Source: Micromonospora sp. U21 (lineage in GTDB: Bacteria > Actinomycetota > Actinomycetes > Mycobacteriales > Micromonosporaceae). Taken from it: a stretch of DNA of 64,000 nucleotides. Each line of letters begins with the position of its first letter. Within the stretch, counting starts at the first letter, position 1. Under the pieces are notes generated by a model, which saw only the letters and a program-made list of their open reading frames with translations, was not told where the DNA came from and did not search any database. The stretch is taken from NCBI RefSeq assembly GCF_018070045.1, contig NZ_JAGPYK010000017.1, forward strand, positions 93,807-157,806, written 5' to 3'. Of this stretch, positions 42,013-50,477 are shown one piece after another. The position numbers and the translations under genes are program-made.

Positions 42013-43926
42013 CTAGCGCGGCGGAAGGTCCGGTCCCGGGCGGGGCTCCTCCGCCTGGGGGTCGGCATGTCGGCCGGCAGCGATGCGGCCCGAGGGCAGG
42101 GTCGGCGCGTCCAGCCGGGGGCCGACCCGGGGTTTGTGCACCACGGCCGAATCCGCGTGCCGGCCGACCTTGAGTGCGGGGGTCGTCGGCGCGTCCAGCT
42201 GCCTGCCGCGCCGGTCCGCCCCGCGAGCCTGTCGCCACAGGTCGGTGGCCCCGGCCTTCCGGCGTTCGGCGATCACGTCGTCGGCCAGCTCGAACGGCGC
42301 CGGGAAGGGCAGGTAGCGCGGCAGGAAGTCGGCCAGCATGCTCTCCTGCTCCTGGAAGGCATTCGGGTCCGAGTCGGTGTCGTTTAGGCAGAAGACGTCG
42401 CGGTGCCGACGGGCGAGCAACTCGGTGAGGCGGGCGGGCGTCGAGGGATGACCGAGGTCGGCGTACTCGTACTCGATGTCGCCGGGGACCGCCTGCGCGG
42501 TCAGGTACGCCCAGTACTGGTGCAGCGACGACGGGATCGAGAGGTCGCCGTGGTGACGGAAGCGGTGCTGGGCGGTCGCCGTCACGTCCGTCTGCAGGGT
42601 GACCTCGATCTGCCGCATGATGCTGCGCCGGAGTGCGAACGGCGTGTGCTTCATCTTCTGGGTGATCGTGACGCCGAACTGCCGCTGGATGTGCCGGCGG
42701 TTGTTCTTGCCGGCAGCCTTCACCGGCGGGTCGGTCGGCTTCGCCTCGCCCAGCCCGAACTGCGCCGGTGACAGGAAGAACTTCGCTATCCCGTTGGCGT
42801 GGAAGAAGTGCGTCGGCAGCAGTGGCCGGCCCAGGAAGACGTCGTCGTTGAGGTAGAGGAAGTGCTCTGCCAGACCGTCGATGCGGTGCAGCCGGGACTC
42901 GATGGCGTGGGAGTTGAACGACGACTGACCACCGAGGTCGGCGAAGAGCTCGGCGTGCGACACGACGGTGACCATCGGGTGGCTCGGGTCGAGCCAGCTG
43001 GGCAGCTGACTGTCGGTGATCAGGAAGATCCGGCGTAGCCACGGTGCGAAGCTGTGCAGCGACCGCATCGAATACCGCAGCTCGTCCCGGTTGTGGTAGC
43101 GCGACGTGTTCGCCGCGATCGCGTGCAGCGGACCATCGGGGGTGCCGAGTGCGGCCATCTTCCGCTTCAACCACTCCGGGTCCGAACCGTCCACCCAGGT
43201 GTAGACGGCGTCGATCGGAAAACCAACCCGGTCCGGGGCACGGACGGTGAGGTCACGGCGGGTGCGGTACGTGTGGTCGTCGGCCTCGGGCACGAAGTGG
43301 CTGAGCAGCGCGGCGGCGACCCGGACCGGCTCCGCCCCGGCGGGCGCCTCATCGATAACCGCGTTGTGCCGGGGCGCGCGGACCACGTCGTGGTGTCGCG
43401 TCCAGAACTCGACCTCGCAGGCGAACTGCGCGCCGAGGACCACACCCGCCCGGGCGTCGGTCACCGGGAACCAGATCTGGAACACCTCGGCCGGCGCCGC
43501 CTCCGGCTGATCCCGGCTGGGCAGCACCTCGACGACCCGGACGTGCGCGCCCTCCAGCGCGGGTGCCGAGCGCACCAGCCGGCTGACGGCGGCACGGTGG
43601 TCGTCGAGAACCGCGACCGAGCTGCGGAGGAAGTCATCGTTACGCAGGCAGTGGTAGTCGATCCCGGCTGACTCCAGGGCGCTCGTGACCGCCGCCAGGT
43701 TGCGGTGCCACAGCTCCAACGGTGTGGCCGCGGCGACCACCTCGGCCCGGGTACGGACGCCGCCGTCGGGCACCGTCACCCGAGCACCCAGCGGGTGGAC
43801 GGTGCCGCCGCCGCGCGGTCCGGAGAGGGTACGCACGACGCTCATCCGCCGGTGTGCGGGAAGCAGGTTGACCAGTCGGCGCCGAAGAGGTTGGGGCAGC
43901 GCGCGGTAGATCCGTAGGGCGATCAT
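42013..43926 (-). CDS. Stealth family phosphoglycosyl-type transferase 3
   Basis: 637 residues, from ATG 43926; no strong ribosome site, so the start is moderately sure. CR1 FPIDAVYTWVDGSD lies at about 239-252, CR2 with RDELRYSMRSLHSFAPWL and HFLYLNDDVFLGRPL, CR3 AAGKNNRRHIQRQFGVTI, CR4 DVFCLNDTDS. The N-terminal module recurs (TPLELWHRNLAAVTSAL and ACEVEFW). The last about 75 residues are Arg/Pro/Asp-rich and of low complexity. It faces the other two Stealth genes and would be controlled separately. Confidence 0.9.
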   Translation of the reverse strand: MIALRIYRALPQPLRRRLVNLLPAHRRMSVVRTLSGPRGGGTVHPLGARVTVPDGGVRTRAEVVAAATPLELWHRNLAAVTSALESAGIDYHCLRNDDFLRSSVAVLDDHRAAVSRLVRSAPALEGAHVRVVEVLPSRDQPEAAPAEVFQIWFPVTDARAGVVLGAQFACEVEFWTRHHDVVRAPRHNAVIDEAPAGAEPVRVAAALLSHFVPEADDHTYRTRRDLTVRAPDRVGFPIDAVYTWVDGSDPEWLKRKMAALGTPDGPLHAIAANTSRYHNRDELRYSMRSLHSFAPWLRRIFLITDSQLPSWLDPSHPMVTVVSHAELFADLGGQSSFNSHAIESRLHRIDGLAEHFLYLNDDVFLGRPLLPTHFFHANGIAKFFLSPAQFGLGEAKPTDPPVKAAGKNNRRHIQRQFGVTITQKMKHTPFALRRSIMRQIEVTLQTDVTATAQHRFRHHGDLSIPSSLHQYWAYLTAQAVPGDIEYEYADLGHPSTPARLTELLARRHRDVFCLNDTDSDPNAFQEQESMLADFLPRYLPFPAPFELADDVIAERRKAGATDLWRQARGADRRGRQLDAPTTPALKVGRHADSAVVHKPRVGPRLDAPTLPSGRIAAGRHADPQAEEPRPGPDLPPR

Positions 43927-44355
43927 GCGGGAGGCCGTTCTGACCGGACATTCACTCGCGCAGCCTTCACCGCATGCCTCTCCACAGCTCCCCCGTGACG
44001 CTGCGCGACGAGCCGGGCAGGGTTGAGGGGCACGCTGCGACTGCCGCGGATCCCCGACCACCACCCAGCCCCGGGCCCGGGCCTGCCCGTCCGGACGGGT
44101 GTGGCCGCCGCAGGTGAGCCCGAAGCAGCACCTTCACCTACTGGTCACCAAACAACCACAAGATCGATGTCCCGCCCACCGATAATCGTCACATATAATA
44201 GTCTTGCACTATTTAGCCCGTTTAATTCTGTCCGTTCGGTGGGCATGAATGCGGCACAACGGTGGACCGATGGTGTCTGCACGCTGCTGCCGCGTCCGGC
44301 CGCGCACCGGTATACCGCCTTCCGGTGCCGCGTCGGTGCCTGGCAGAGTGGCCGG
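43927..44355. other. Divergent region with AT-rich core
   Basis: 429 bases between the starts of the third Stealth gene (minus) and the DNA glycosylase gene (plus). The stretch around 44130-44230 is much richer in A and T than anything nearby, with TATAAT at 44194-44199 and TTTAATTCTG at 44220-44229. The plus-strand TATAAT lacks a proper -35. It probably holds promoters for both genes. No gene seen. Confidence 0.5.
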
Positions 44356-45276
44356 GTGACCGCAACGGAGCCCGCCGCGACCAGGGTGCTGCACCCGCCG
44401 CCCGGCTACCGGCTTGCCGCGTCGGTCCGCTCGCTCACCTTCAGCCCGTACGACCCGTGCGCCCGCGTCGCCGCCGGCACGTTCTGGTGGGCCACCCGCA
44501 CTCCGGACGGGCCGGCCACGCTGGCCCTGCGGCCGGCCGGCGGCGAACTGGTCGCCGAGGGCTACGGGCCGGGCGCCGAACACGTGCTGACCCGGGCCGA
44601 CTCGATCGCCGGGCTCCGGGACGACCTGACCGGCTTCGCCGAGCTGGCCGCGGCGCACCCGCTGGTCGCCCGACTGGCCCGCGAGCACCGCGGGCTGCGG
44701 ATGCCGGCCACCGGGCAGGTCTTTCCCCGGCTGCTGCGCGCGGTCTTCGAACAGAAGGTCACCGGCAAGGAGTCGTACCGGGCGTACTCGGCGACAGTGC
44801 GGCACTTCGGCGAGCCGGCCCCCGGTCCGTTGCAACCGCTGCTGCTGCCGCCCGAGGCCGCCGCGGTGGCCGCCACCCCGTACTGGGTGTTCCACCCGTT
44901 CGGCGTGGAGCAGCGCCGGGCCGACACGCTGCGTCGGGTCGCCGCGGTCGCCGACCGGTTGGAGCGCTGCGCCGACGCCACCGAGGCCACCCGCCGGCTG
45001 ACCGCCGTGGCCGGTATCGGGCCGTGGACCGCCGCCGAGGTGGTCCGGACCGCCTACGGCGACGCGGACGCGGTCAGCGTCGGCGACTACCACATACCGA
45101 ACAGGGTGGCCTGGGCGCTCGCCGGCGAGCCACGGGGTGACGACGCCCGGATGCTGGCCCTGCTGGAGCCGTTCCGGGGTCACCGGGGCCGGGTCTGTCT
45201 GCTGCTCGAGGCCGCCGGCATCCAGGCGCCGAAGTACGGTCCTCGCGCGCCGATCCGCTCGTTCGCCCGGTTCTGA
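44356..45276 (+). CDS. AlkA-like DNA glycosylase (HhH-GPD superfamily)
   Basis: 306 residues using GTG 44356 as start; the frame is open to 44023 but that part does not look coded. Residues about 5-95 match the AlkA N-terminal beta domain, FPRLLRAVFEQKVTGKESYRAY starts the helical domain (VFEQ-x-x-T-like), the helix-hairpin-helix is AVAGIGPWTAAEVV, and Asp244 in VSVGDYHIPN is the catalytic aspartate. It would remove alkylated bases such as 3-methyladenine. No operon partners; the DUF1990 gene converges 10 bases downstream. Confidence 0.9.
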   Translation: MTATEPAATRVLHPPPGYRLAASVRSLTFSPYDPCARVAAGTFWWATRTPDGPATLALRPAGGELVAEGYGPGAEHVLTRADSIAGLRDDLTGFAELAAAHPLVARLAREHRGLRMPATGQVFPRLLRAVFEQKVTGKESYRAYSATVRHFGEPAPGPLQPLLLPPEAAAVAATPYWVFHPFGVEQRRADTLRRVAAVADRLERCADATEATRRLTAVAGIGPWTAAEVVRTAYGDADAVSVGDYHIPNRVAWALAGEPRGDDARMLALLEPFRGHRGRVCLLLEAAGIQAPKYGPRAPIRSFARF

Positions 45277-45286
45277 CCGACGGCGC

Positions 45287-45790
45287 TCAGCGGTCGGCGC
45301 AGAGCCGGCGCAGGGTGCGGCCGAGCCACCAGGCGTACCCGTGCTGCACGGCCCGGGCGGCCGGGCCGGCGGCGCGGGTGAACCAGCGGTCCGGGCGGCT
45401 GAACGCGCGTACCTCGAACCAGACCGCGCCGGTGTCGTCGCGGCCGACCACGAACGCCTCCTCGCCCCGCTCCGGGTGCCCGGGCAGGGTGCCGTAGCCG
45501 AAGCCGGCGAGCCGGGGCGAGTCCTCGCTCCAGATCACCTGGCAGGGCCCCCAGATGCGGGCCGGCCCGATGCCCAGACCGGCGCTCACCAGGACGCCCT
45601 CGGTGGCCCGCGGCGCGTCGGTGCGCATCCGCACCCCGGCGACGCGGTGCAGCCGCCAGCTCAGCACCGCCTCGGCCGCCGGCTCGAAGCAGCCGGCCGG
45701 TAGCGGAAACCGGTGGCGCAGGTGGTGGTATCCGCCGGGCAGCGGCCCATGCCGCGTCCGCCCCACCTCCGGGTACGTCAGCTCGGCCAC
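45287..45790 (-). CDS. DUF1990 family protein
   Basis: 167 residues from GTG 45790, where AGGGGGA is five bases upstream; the longer frame to 45823 begins in that purine run. Family signs are LTYPEVG at the start, PAGCFEPAAEAVLSWRLHR, GTLPGHPERGEEAFVV and the final helix with AWWLGRTLRRL. DUF1990 proteins look like small lipocalin/START-like folds; function unknown. It precedes no gene with a clear link, but the next upstream gene is an SRPBCC protein, of a similar fold class, in the same direction, 78 bases away. Confidence 0.85.
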   Translation of the reverse strand: MAELTYPEVGRTRHGPLPGGYHHLRHRFPLPAGCFEPAAEAVLSWRLHRVAGVRMRTDAPRATEGVLVSAGLGIGPARIWGPCQVIWSEDSPRLAGFGYGTLPGHPERGEEAFVVGRDDTGAVWFEVRAFSRPDRWFTRAAGPAARAVQHGYAWWLGRTLRRLCADR

Positions 45791-45868
45791 CGCTCCCCCT
45801 CGTCCTCGTCCTCGTCCGGACACGGTCAGGGTACGGCCGGCGCGTCCGGGCCACCGGTCGAGAAGCGG

Positions 45869-46291
45869 TCAGCCCCGTTCGCACCGACGCCGGAGCCCGT
45901 CGGCCTCCAGCTCCAGATAGCGGCGCAGCAGACCGCCGTACAGCCAGCCGACCGGCCTGGCGAGCGGCCCGGACTGGACGATGGTCAGCTCGACCCGGGT
46001 GCGCCCGCCGGGCAGCGGCAGCACCCGGTGCTCCGCGCGGGTGCGCACCCCGGGGGCATCGGAGACCCAGGTGAACGCCTGGCCCTCGGTCAGCTCGGTG
46101 ACCCGCCAGACCGCCGGCCGCAGTTTCGGCTGGTCCAGCCGGGCGGTCGCGCCGACGGTGAACGGCCCCGGATCCCCCCGCTGGACCCGGCGTACCGAGG
46201 TCGTCCACTCGGGCCACCGCTGCACGTCGACCAGCACCGCCCAGACCCGCCGGGGGTCGGCGGCGATCTCCGTGCCGGCTTCGAACCGCAT
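45869..46291 (-). CDS. SRPBCC family protein
   Basis: 140 residues; ATG 46291 with GGAGGAG upstream. The START/Bet v1-like fold shows in RFEAGTEIAADPRRVWAVLV followed by DVQRWPEWTTSV and the WVSDAPGVRTRAEHRVL strand, then a final long helix (LYGGLLRRYLELEADGLRRR). Proteins of this kind bind hydrophobic ligands or act as small aromatase/cyclase-like or polyketide-related proteins; none is indicated here. Confidence 0.87.
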   Translation of the reverse strand: MRFEAGTEIAADPRRVWAVLVDVQRWPEWTTSVRRVQRGDPGPFTVGATARLDQPKLRPAVWRVTELTEGQAFTWVSDAPGVRTRAEHRVLPLPGGRTRVELTIVQSGPLARPVGWLYGGLLRRYLELEADGLRRRCERG

Positions 46292-46418
46292 CGCGTCTCC
46301 TCCCCGGCGGCGCCGCCCGGCGCCGCCGCGCCATGGAGACGAGGCTGCCCGGTGGATCGTGCCGCCGGCATCCGCCGGCCGGCCGGCACATCCGGCCCGT
46401 GGGGGCGCCGCCGGGGAG

Positions 46419-46631
46419 TCAGGCGGCTTCGTGCAGGTCGGCCAGGCTGAGCGGGGTGCAGCGGCGCAGCAGCTCCGCCAGCTCGGACACCGACCCGGCC
46501 TCGCCGAGCACGTTCTTGCCACCGCCGAACCGCTCCGGGTAGCGACGGACCAGTCGGTACCGGTAGCGGCCCCGGATCAGCTCGACGCTCACCCGCCACC
46601 GCCCGCAGCAGTCGCAGACCCACTCGGACAC
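46419..46631 (-). CDS. Small zinc-ribbon-like conserved protein
   Basis: 70 residues from GTG 46631. It starts SEWVCDCCGRWRVSVELIRG, with C-x-C-C like half of a zinc ribbon, and continues basic (RYRYRLVRRYPERFGGG) to a helical end with LAELLRRCTPLSLADLHEA, which adds one more cysteine. The codon usage is like that of its neighbours. Function unknown; small basic CxxC proteins often bind nucleic acid or partner proteins. Confidence 0.6.
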   Translation of the reverse strand: MSEWVCDCCGRWRVSVELIRGRYRYRLVRRYPERFGGGKNVLGEAGSVSELAELLRRCTPLSLADLHEAA

Positions 46632-46766
46632 CCCGCGAAACTAGCTCTGACCTGCGGTTATCCGATTCGCCCGGACAGGACGAGCGACGCGCGGGCGGAC
46701 ACGCCACCCCGGTACCCACGGTGATCTGCCTCACGACTGTCGGCACCGTCTGATTGACTGGTCGCC

Positions 46767-47882
46767 GTGGACCTGCCGATCAACCCCCCGGTCGAGCCGA
46801 TGCTGGCCAAGAGTGTTCCCAAGCTGCCCACCGCGCCCGGGATGACGTATGAGCCCAAGTGGGACGGGTTCCGGTGCATCGTGTTCCGCGACGGCGACGA
46901 GGTGGAGCTGGCAAGCCGGGGCGGCAAGTCGATGACCCGCTACTTCCCGGAGGTGGTCGAGCAGGCACGCCGGCAGCTGCCCGAGCGGTGCGCGGTCGAC
47001 GGCGAGCTGATCGTGATCCGGCGGGACGGCCCGGGTGGTCAGCCCCGGCTGGATTTCGAGCTGCTGGCCCAGCGCATCCACCCGGCCGCGTCCCGGGTGA
47101 AGCTGCTGGCCGAGACCACCCCGGCCGACTTCGTCGCCTTCGACCTGCTGGCCATCGGTGACGAGGCGCTGCTCGACCAGCCCTATCCGCGCCGCCGGGA
47201 GCGGCTGGTCGAGGCGCTCGCCGAGGTCCGTCCGCCGGTGCACGTCACCCAGGTCACCACCGATCCGGAGACCGCGCGCCGCTGGTTCGACGTCTTCGAG
47301 GGCGCCGGGCTGGACGGGTTGATCGTCAAGCCGGCCGACCTGCCGTACGAGCCGGGCAAGCGGCTGATGGTCAAGGTCAAGCACGCCCGCACCGCGGACG
47401 CGGTGGTGGCGGGCTTCCGCTGGCACAAGTCCGGTCCGGTGGTCGGCTCACTGCTGCTCGGCCTCTATGACGACGCGGGAGTGCTGCACCACGTGGGGGT
47501 GAGCGCGTCGTTCACCATGGCCCGCCGGGCAGAGCTTCTCGACGAGCTGGCCCCCTACCGGGACATCGGCGGCGAGCACCCGTGGGTGCACGGCGACCAC
47601 GAGCGCGGCCAGCGCATCCCCGGCGGGGTCAGCCGGTGGACCGGCACGAAGAACCTCGAGTGGGAGCCGCTGCGCCCGGAGCTGGTGGTCGAGGTCGGCT
47701 ACGACGCGATGGAGGGCGAGCGGTTCCGGCACACCGCACAGTTCGTCCGGTGGCGACCGGACCGCGATCCCCGCTCGTGCCGCTACGACCAGCTCGACCG
47801 CCCGATCCGCTTCGACGTGGACCAGGTGCTGCGCGGCGACCCGGCGGCCACCGTGGACCGGGCCGCCACCGGCCCGGCGTAG
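46767..47882 (+). CDS. ATP-dependent DNA ligase (LigC-like)
   Basis: 371 residues, from GTG 46767. The nucleotidyltransferase domain (about 1-205) has the ligating Lys31 in EPKWDGFR, VDGELIV, FDLLA, GLIVKP and VKVKHARTADAVVAG; an OB-fold domain follows (about 215-345) with TGTKNLEWEPLRPELVVEV. No N-terminal DNA-binding domain, so it belongs to the short LigC/LigD-type ligases of mycobacteria and relatives, which act in repair and end joining. A LigD-type polymerase is at 61624 in this window, but no ku gene is. Confidence 0.93.
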   Translation: MDLPINPPVEPMLAKSVPKLPTAPGMTYEPKWDGFRCIVFRDGDEVELASRGGKSMTRYFPEVVEQARRQLPERCAVDGELIVIRRDGPGGQPRLDFELLAQRIHPAASRVKLLAETTPADFVAFDLLAIGDEALLDQPYPRRRERLVEALAEVRPPVHVTQVTTDPETARRWFDVFEGAGLDGLIVKPADLPYEPGKRLMVKVKHARTADAVVAGFRWHKSGPVVGSLLLGLYDDAGVLHHVGVSASFTMARRAELLDELAPYRDIGGEHPWVHGDHERGQRIPGGVSRWTGTKNLEWEPLRPELVVEVGYDAMEGERFRHTAQFVRWRPDRDPRSCRYDQLDRPIRFDVDQVLRGDPAATVDRAATGPA

Positions 47883-47913
47883 CCTGGCCGTCGACCCGAC
47901 TCCGGAGGACCAC

Positions 47914-49512
47914 GTGACCCGCACCGCCGACCAGCCTCGGATGGCGACCAGTCGCCGGGTCCGTCGTCGTCTCGCCGCCTTCGCCGTGGCCGCGCTGCTC
48001 ACCGCCGGCTGCACCCTGCCGGCCTTCGCGCCGCGTACCGAGGTGGAGGGCGAAGCGGCGCCGGCCGGTGGCGCGCCGGCCTGGAGGGCCTGCCCGGAGG
48101 TCGCCGACGAGCTGGTCGGGCGGGGCGCCCCGGACATGCGCTACGAGTGCGCCCGGATCGCCGTGCCGCGCGACTGGGGCACCGGCGGCGGAGCGACCGC
48201 CGGGCCGGGCGCGGGGCAGACCTTCGAGATCGCTCTGCTGCGGGCCCGGTCCACCAAGCAGCGGGACCGGGTCGGCTCACTGGTGGTCAACCCGGGCGGC
48301 CCCGGCGGCTCCGGCGTCGACACCGCCGTCTATCTCTCCTTCGGCACCCAGTTCGGCGGGCTGCCCACCACGATCACCGAGCGCTTCGACATCGTCGGCT
48401 TCGACCCTCGCGGGGTGAGCCGGTCCAGCCCGGTCAAATGCATCTCCGACGCCAACCTGGACGCCAGCTTCGGCTACGACCCGGATCCGACCGGCCAGGC
48501 CGCGTTCGACGGCTTCGTGGGGCTGAGCCAGCGGATCGGGCGCGGCTGCGGCGACCGGTACGGCGACCAGCTGCCGCTCTACGGCAGCGAACAGGCCGCC
48601 CGGGACATGGACGCGGTCCGCGCCGCCGTCGGCGACGACAAGCTCACCTACCTGGGCTACTCCTACGGCACGCTGCTCGGCGCCATCTACGCCCAGCTCT
48701 ATCCCCAGCGGGTGCGGGCGCTGGTCCTGGACGGTGCGGTCGACCCGCGGCAGCGGCTGGTGGCCGGGTCGGAGAGTCAGGCCCGCGGCTTCGAGCGGGC
48801 CTTCGGCAACTTCACCCGCTGGTGCGCGGCGAACGCCGCCCGCTGCCCGATCGCCCCGGACGCGCGCGCCGCGGTCACCTCGGCGATCGACAAGGCGCGG
48901 GTCTCCCCGGTCCGCGGCGACGACGGGCGGGAGGCCACCGCCGGCTGGGTCTTCTACGCGGTCATCTCCTCGCTCTACACCGAGTCCGGCTGGCAGGAGC
49001 TGGCCCGCGCGATCGACCGGCTGGCCGAGGGCGACCCGAAGGACGTGTTCCGGCTCGCCGACGCGTACGCCGGTCGGGGGGACGACGGCCACTACTCGAA
49101 CCTGTTCGACGCCAACCTCGCCATCAACTGCGCGGACGAGACGGAGAAGCCGAGCCGGGAGCAGATCCGCCAGTTGCAGTCGCAGTGGCGCACGAAGTAT
49201 CCGCTGTTCGGGCCGGCGCTCGCGGTCGGCATGCTGAGCTGCGTCGAGTGGCCGGGCGAACGGGACCCGTACCCGACCGGCCGGGCGACCGGCGCGCCGC
49301 CGATCGTGGTGGTCGGCACCACCGGCGACCCGGCGACGCCCTATGAGCAGACCGGTCGGCTCGCCTCGATGCTCGGCGTCGGCCGAGTGCTCACCTGGGA
49401 GGGTGAGGGGCACACCGCCTACCCGCAGACCTCCTGCATCACCGCCGCGGTCGACGCCTACCTGATCGACCTGACTGTTCCCAGGGAGGGGCTGCGCTGC
49501 CCGGCCCGGTGA
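47914..49512 (+). CDS. Lipoprotein alpha/beta hydrolase (tripeptidyl aminopeptidase-like)
   Basis: 532 residues; GTG 47914 follows CCGGAGGA. Lipobox LTAGC ends the signal peptide, so it is fixed outside the membrane. The core has the oxyanion loop VVNPGGPGGSGVD, the nucleophile Ser250 in GYSYG, Asp472 in TTGDPATP and His500 in GEGHTAYP; the last 90 residues match the TAP-like C-terminal domain. Relatives are SlpD/E of Streptomyces and mycobacterial CaeA/Hip1-type hydrolases, which cut short peptides or esters. The final 74 bases run antisense through the 3' end of the channel gene. Confidence 0.9.
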   Translation: MTRTADQPRMATSRRVRRRLAAFAVAALLTAGCTLPAFAPRTEVEGEAAPAGGAPAWRACPEVADELVGRGAPDMRYECARIAVPRDWGTGGGATAGPGAGQTFEIALLRARSTKQRDRVGSLVVNPGGPGGSGVDTAVYLSFGTQFGGLPTTITERFDIVGFDPRGVSRSSPVKCISDANLDASFGYDPDPTGQAAFDGFVGLSQRIGRGCGDRYGDQLPLYGSEQAARDMDAVRAAVGDDKLTYLGYSYGTLLGAIYAQLYPQRVRALVLDGAVDPRQRLVAGSESQARGFERAFGNFTRWCAANAARCPIAPDARAAVTSAIDKARVSPVRGDDGREATAGWVFYAVISSLYTESGWQELARAIDRLAEGDPKDVFRLADAYAGRGDDGHYSNLFDANLAINCADETEKPSREQIRQLQSQWRTKYPLFGPALAVGMLSCVEWPGERDPYPTGRATGAPPIVVVGTTGDPATPYEQTGRLASMLGVGRVLTWEGEGHTAYPQTSCITAAVDAYLIDLTVPREGLRCPAR

Positions 49513-49960
49513 CCGGCCGGGTCGGCGGCAGCGGCGGCAGCTCGATGCCCTGCCGGGCGGCCAGCTCCTCCAACAGCGCCCGCATCCGGCGCACGTCGGC
49601 CTTGAGCTGCTCCTGCTCCTCGTGCTCGAAGGCGTCGTCGTCGACGATGAGCCGGCTGGCGAAGTGCGCGGTGATCAGTGGGATGACCAGCAGGACCATG
49701 GTCGAGATGAGCAGCGCGGCGAGGGTACGGCCCGCCCAACTGGTCGGTGAGATGTCGCCGTACCCGACGGTGGACGCGGTCACCACCGCCCACCAGACCG
49801 CGTCGGCGGGGCTGCGCTGCTCGACCTCGCCGTAGATCACCCCGGCCACCACGATCATCAGCAGGTACGACGTGATCAGGGTGCGCGGCGAGTTCGCGAA
49901 CCACACCAACGCCCGGTAGATCCAGCGGAACGGCAGCAGCAGGGCCTCCATGCCGCCCAT
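49439..49960 (-). CDS. Two-TM potassium channel family protein
   Basis: 173 residues using ATG 49960 (GGGG ahead of it). Two membrane helices (about 25-45 and 85-110) flank a pore helix and the selectivity filter TASTVGYGDISPT, the mark of K+ channels. After the second helix comes an acidic coiled coil (about 120-150; FEHEEQEQLKADVRRMRALLEEL in part), then a basic tail. There is no RCK domain, so gating is through the pore or the coiled coil. Tetramers expected. The 3' end overlaps the convergent hydrolase gene by 74 bases. Confidence 0.9.
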   Translation of the reverse strand: MGGMEALLLPFRWIYRALVWFANSPRTLITSYLLMIVVAGVIYGEVEQRSPADAVWWAVVTASTVGYGDISPTSWAGRTLAALLISTMVLLVIPLITAHFASRLIVDDDAFEHEEQEQLKADVRRMRALLEELAARQGIELPPLPPTRPVTGPGSAAPPWEQSGRSGRRRPRR

Positions 49961-50024
49961 GCTGCCCCGCACCGGCAAGTGGCACCGCCCCATCCGCCGA
50001 TGTCGTTGTGCCAGGCTCACCGGC

Positions 50025-50477
50025 ATGACCGATGTGATCTACCGCGAGGCGGTCCGGGCCGACCTGCCCGCCGTCATCGCCCTGCTCGCCGACGACGTGC
50101 TGGGCAAGGCCCGCGACTTCACCACGGTCGACGAGGCGTACGAGCGGGCTTTCGCGGACATCAGCGCCGATCCGCGCAACCATCTGATCGTCGCCGAGCA
50201 GGATGGCGAGCTGGTCGGCTGCCTCCAGATCACCTACATCCCGGGGCTCGGCCGGCACGGCGCCGAGCGGTCCCTGATCGAGTCGGTCCGGGTCCGCTCC
50301 GACCGGCGTGGCCACGGGCTGGGCCGCGCGCTGATGGCCTGGGCCATCGACCAGGCTCGACGGCGCGGCTGCACGCTGGTGCAGCTCACCACGGACAAGG
50401 CCCGCCAGGACGCGCACCGCTTTTACCTGAGCCTCGGCTTCGTGGCCAGCCACGAGGGAATGAAGCTCGCCCTCTGA
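50025..50477 (+). CDS. GNAT family N-acetyltransferase
   Basis: 150 residues from ATG 50025, with a typical GNAT pattern: YREAVRADLPAVIALLADD at the start, HLIVAEQDGELVGCLQITY, the acetyl-CoA loop RSDRRGHGLGRALMAWA and the ending DAHRFYLSLGFVASHEGMKL. Similar single-domain proteins acetylate amines, amino acids or peptides. It diverges from the potassium channel gene, with 64 bases between the starts. Confidence 0.9.
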   Translation: MTDVIYREAVRADLPAVIALLADDVLGKARDFTTVDEAYERAFADISADPRNHLIVAEQDGELVGCLQITYIPGLGRHGAERSLIESVRVRSDRRGHGLGRALMAWAIDQARRRGCTLVQLTTDKARQDAHRFYLSLGFVASHEGMKLAL

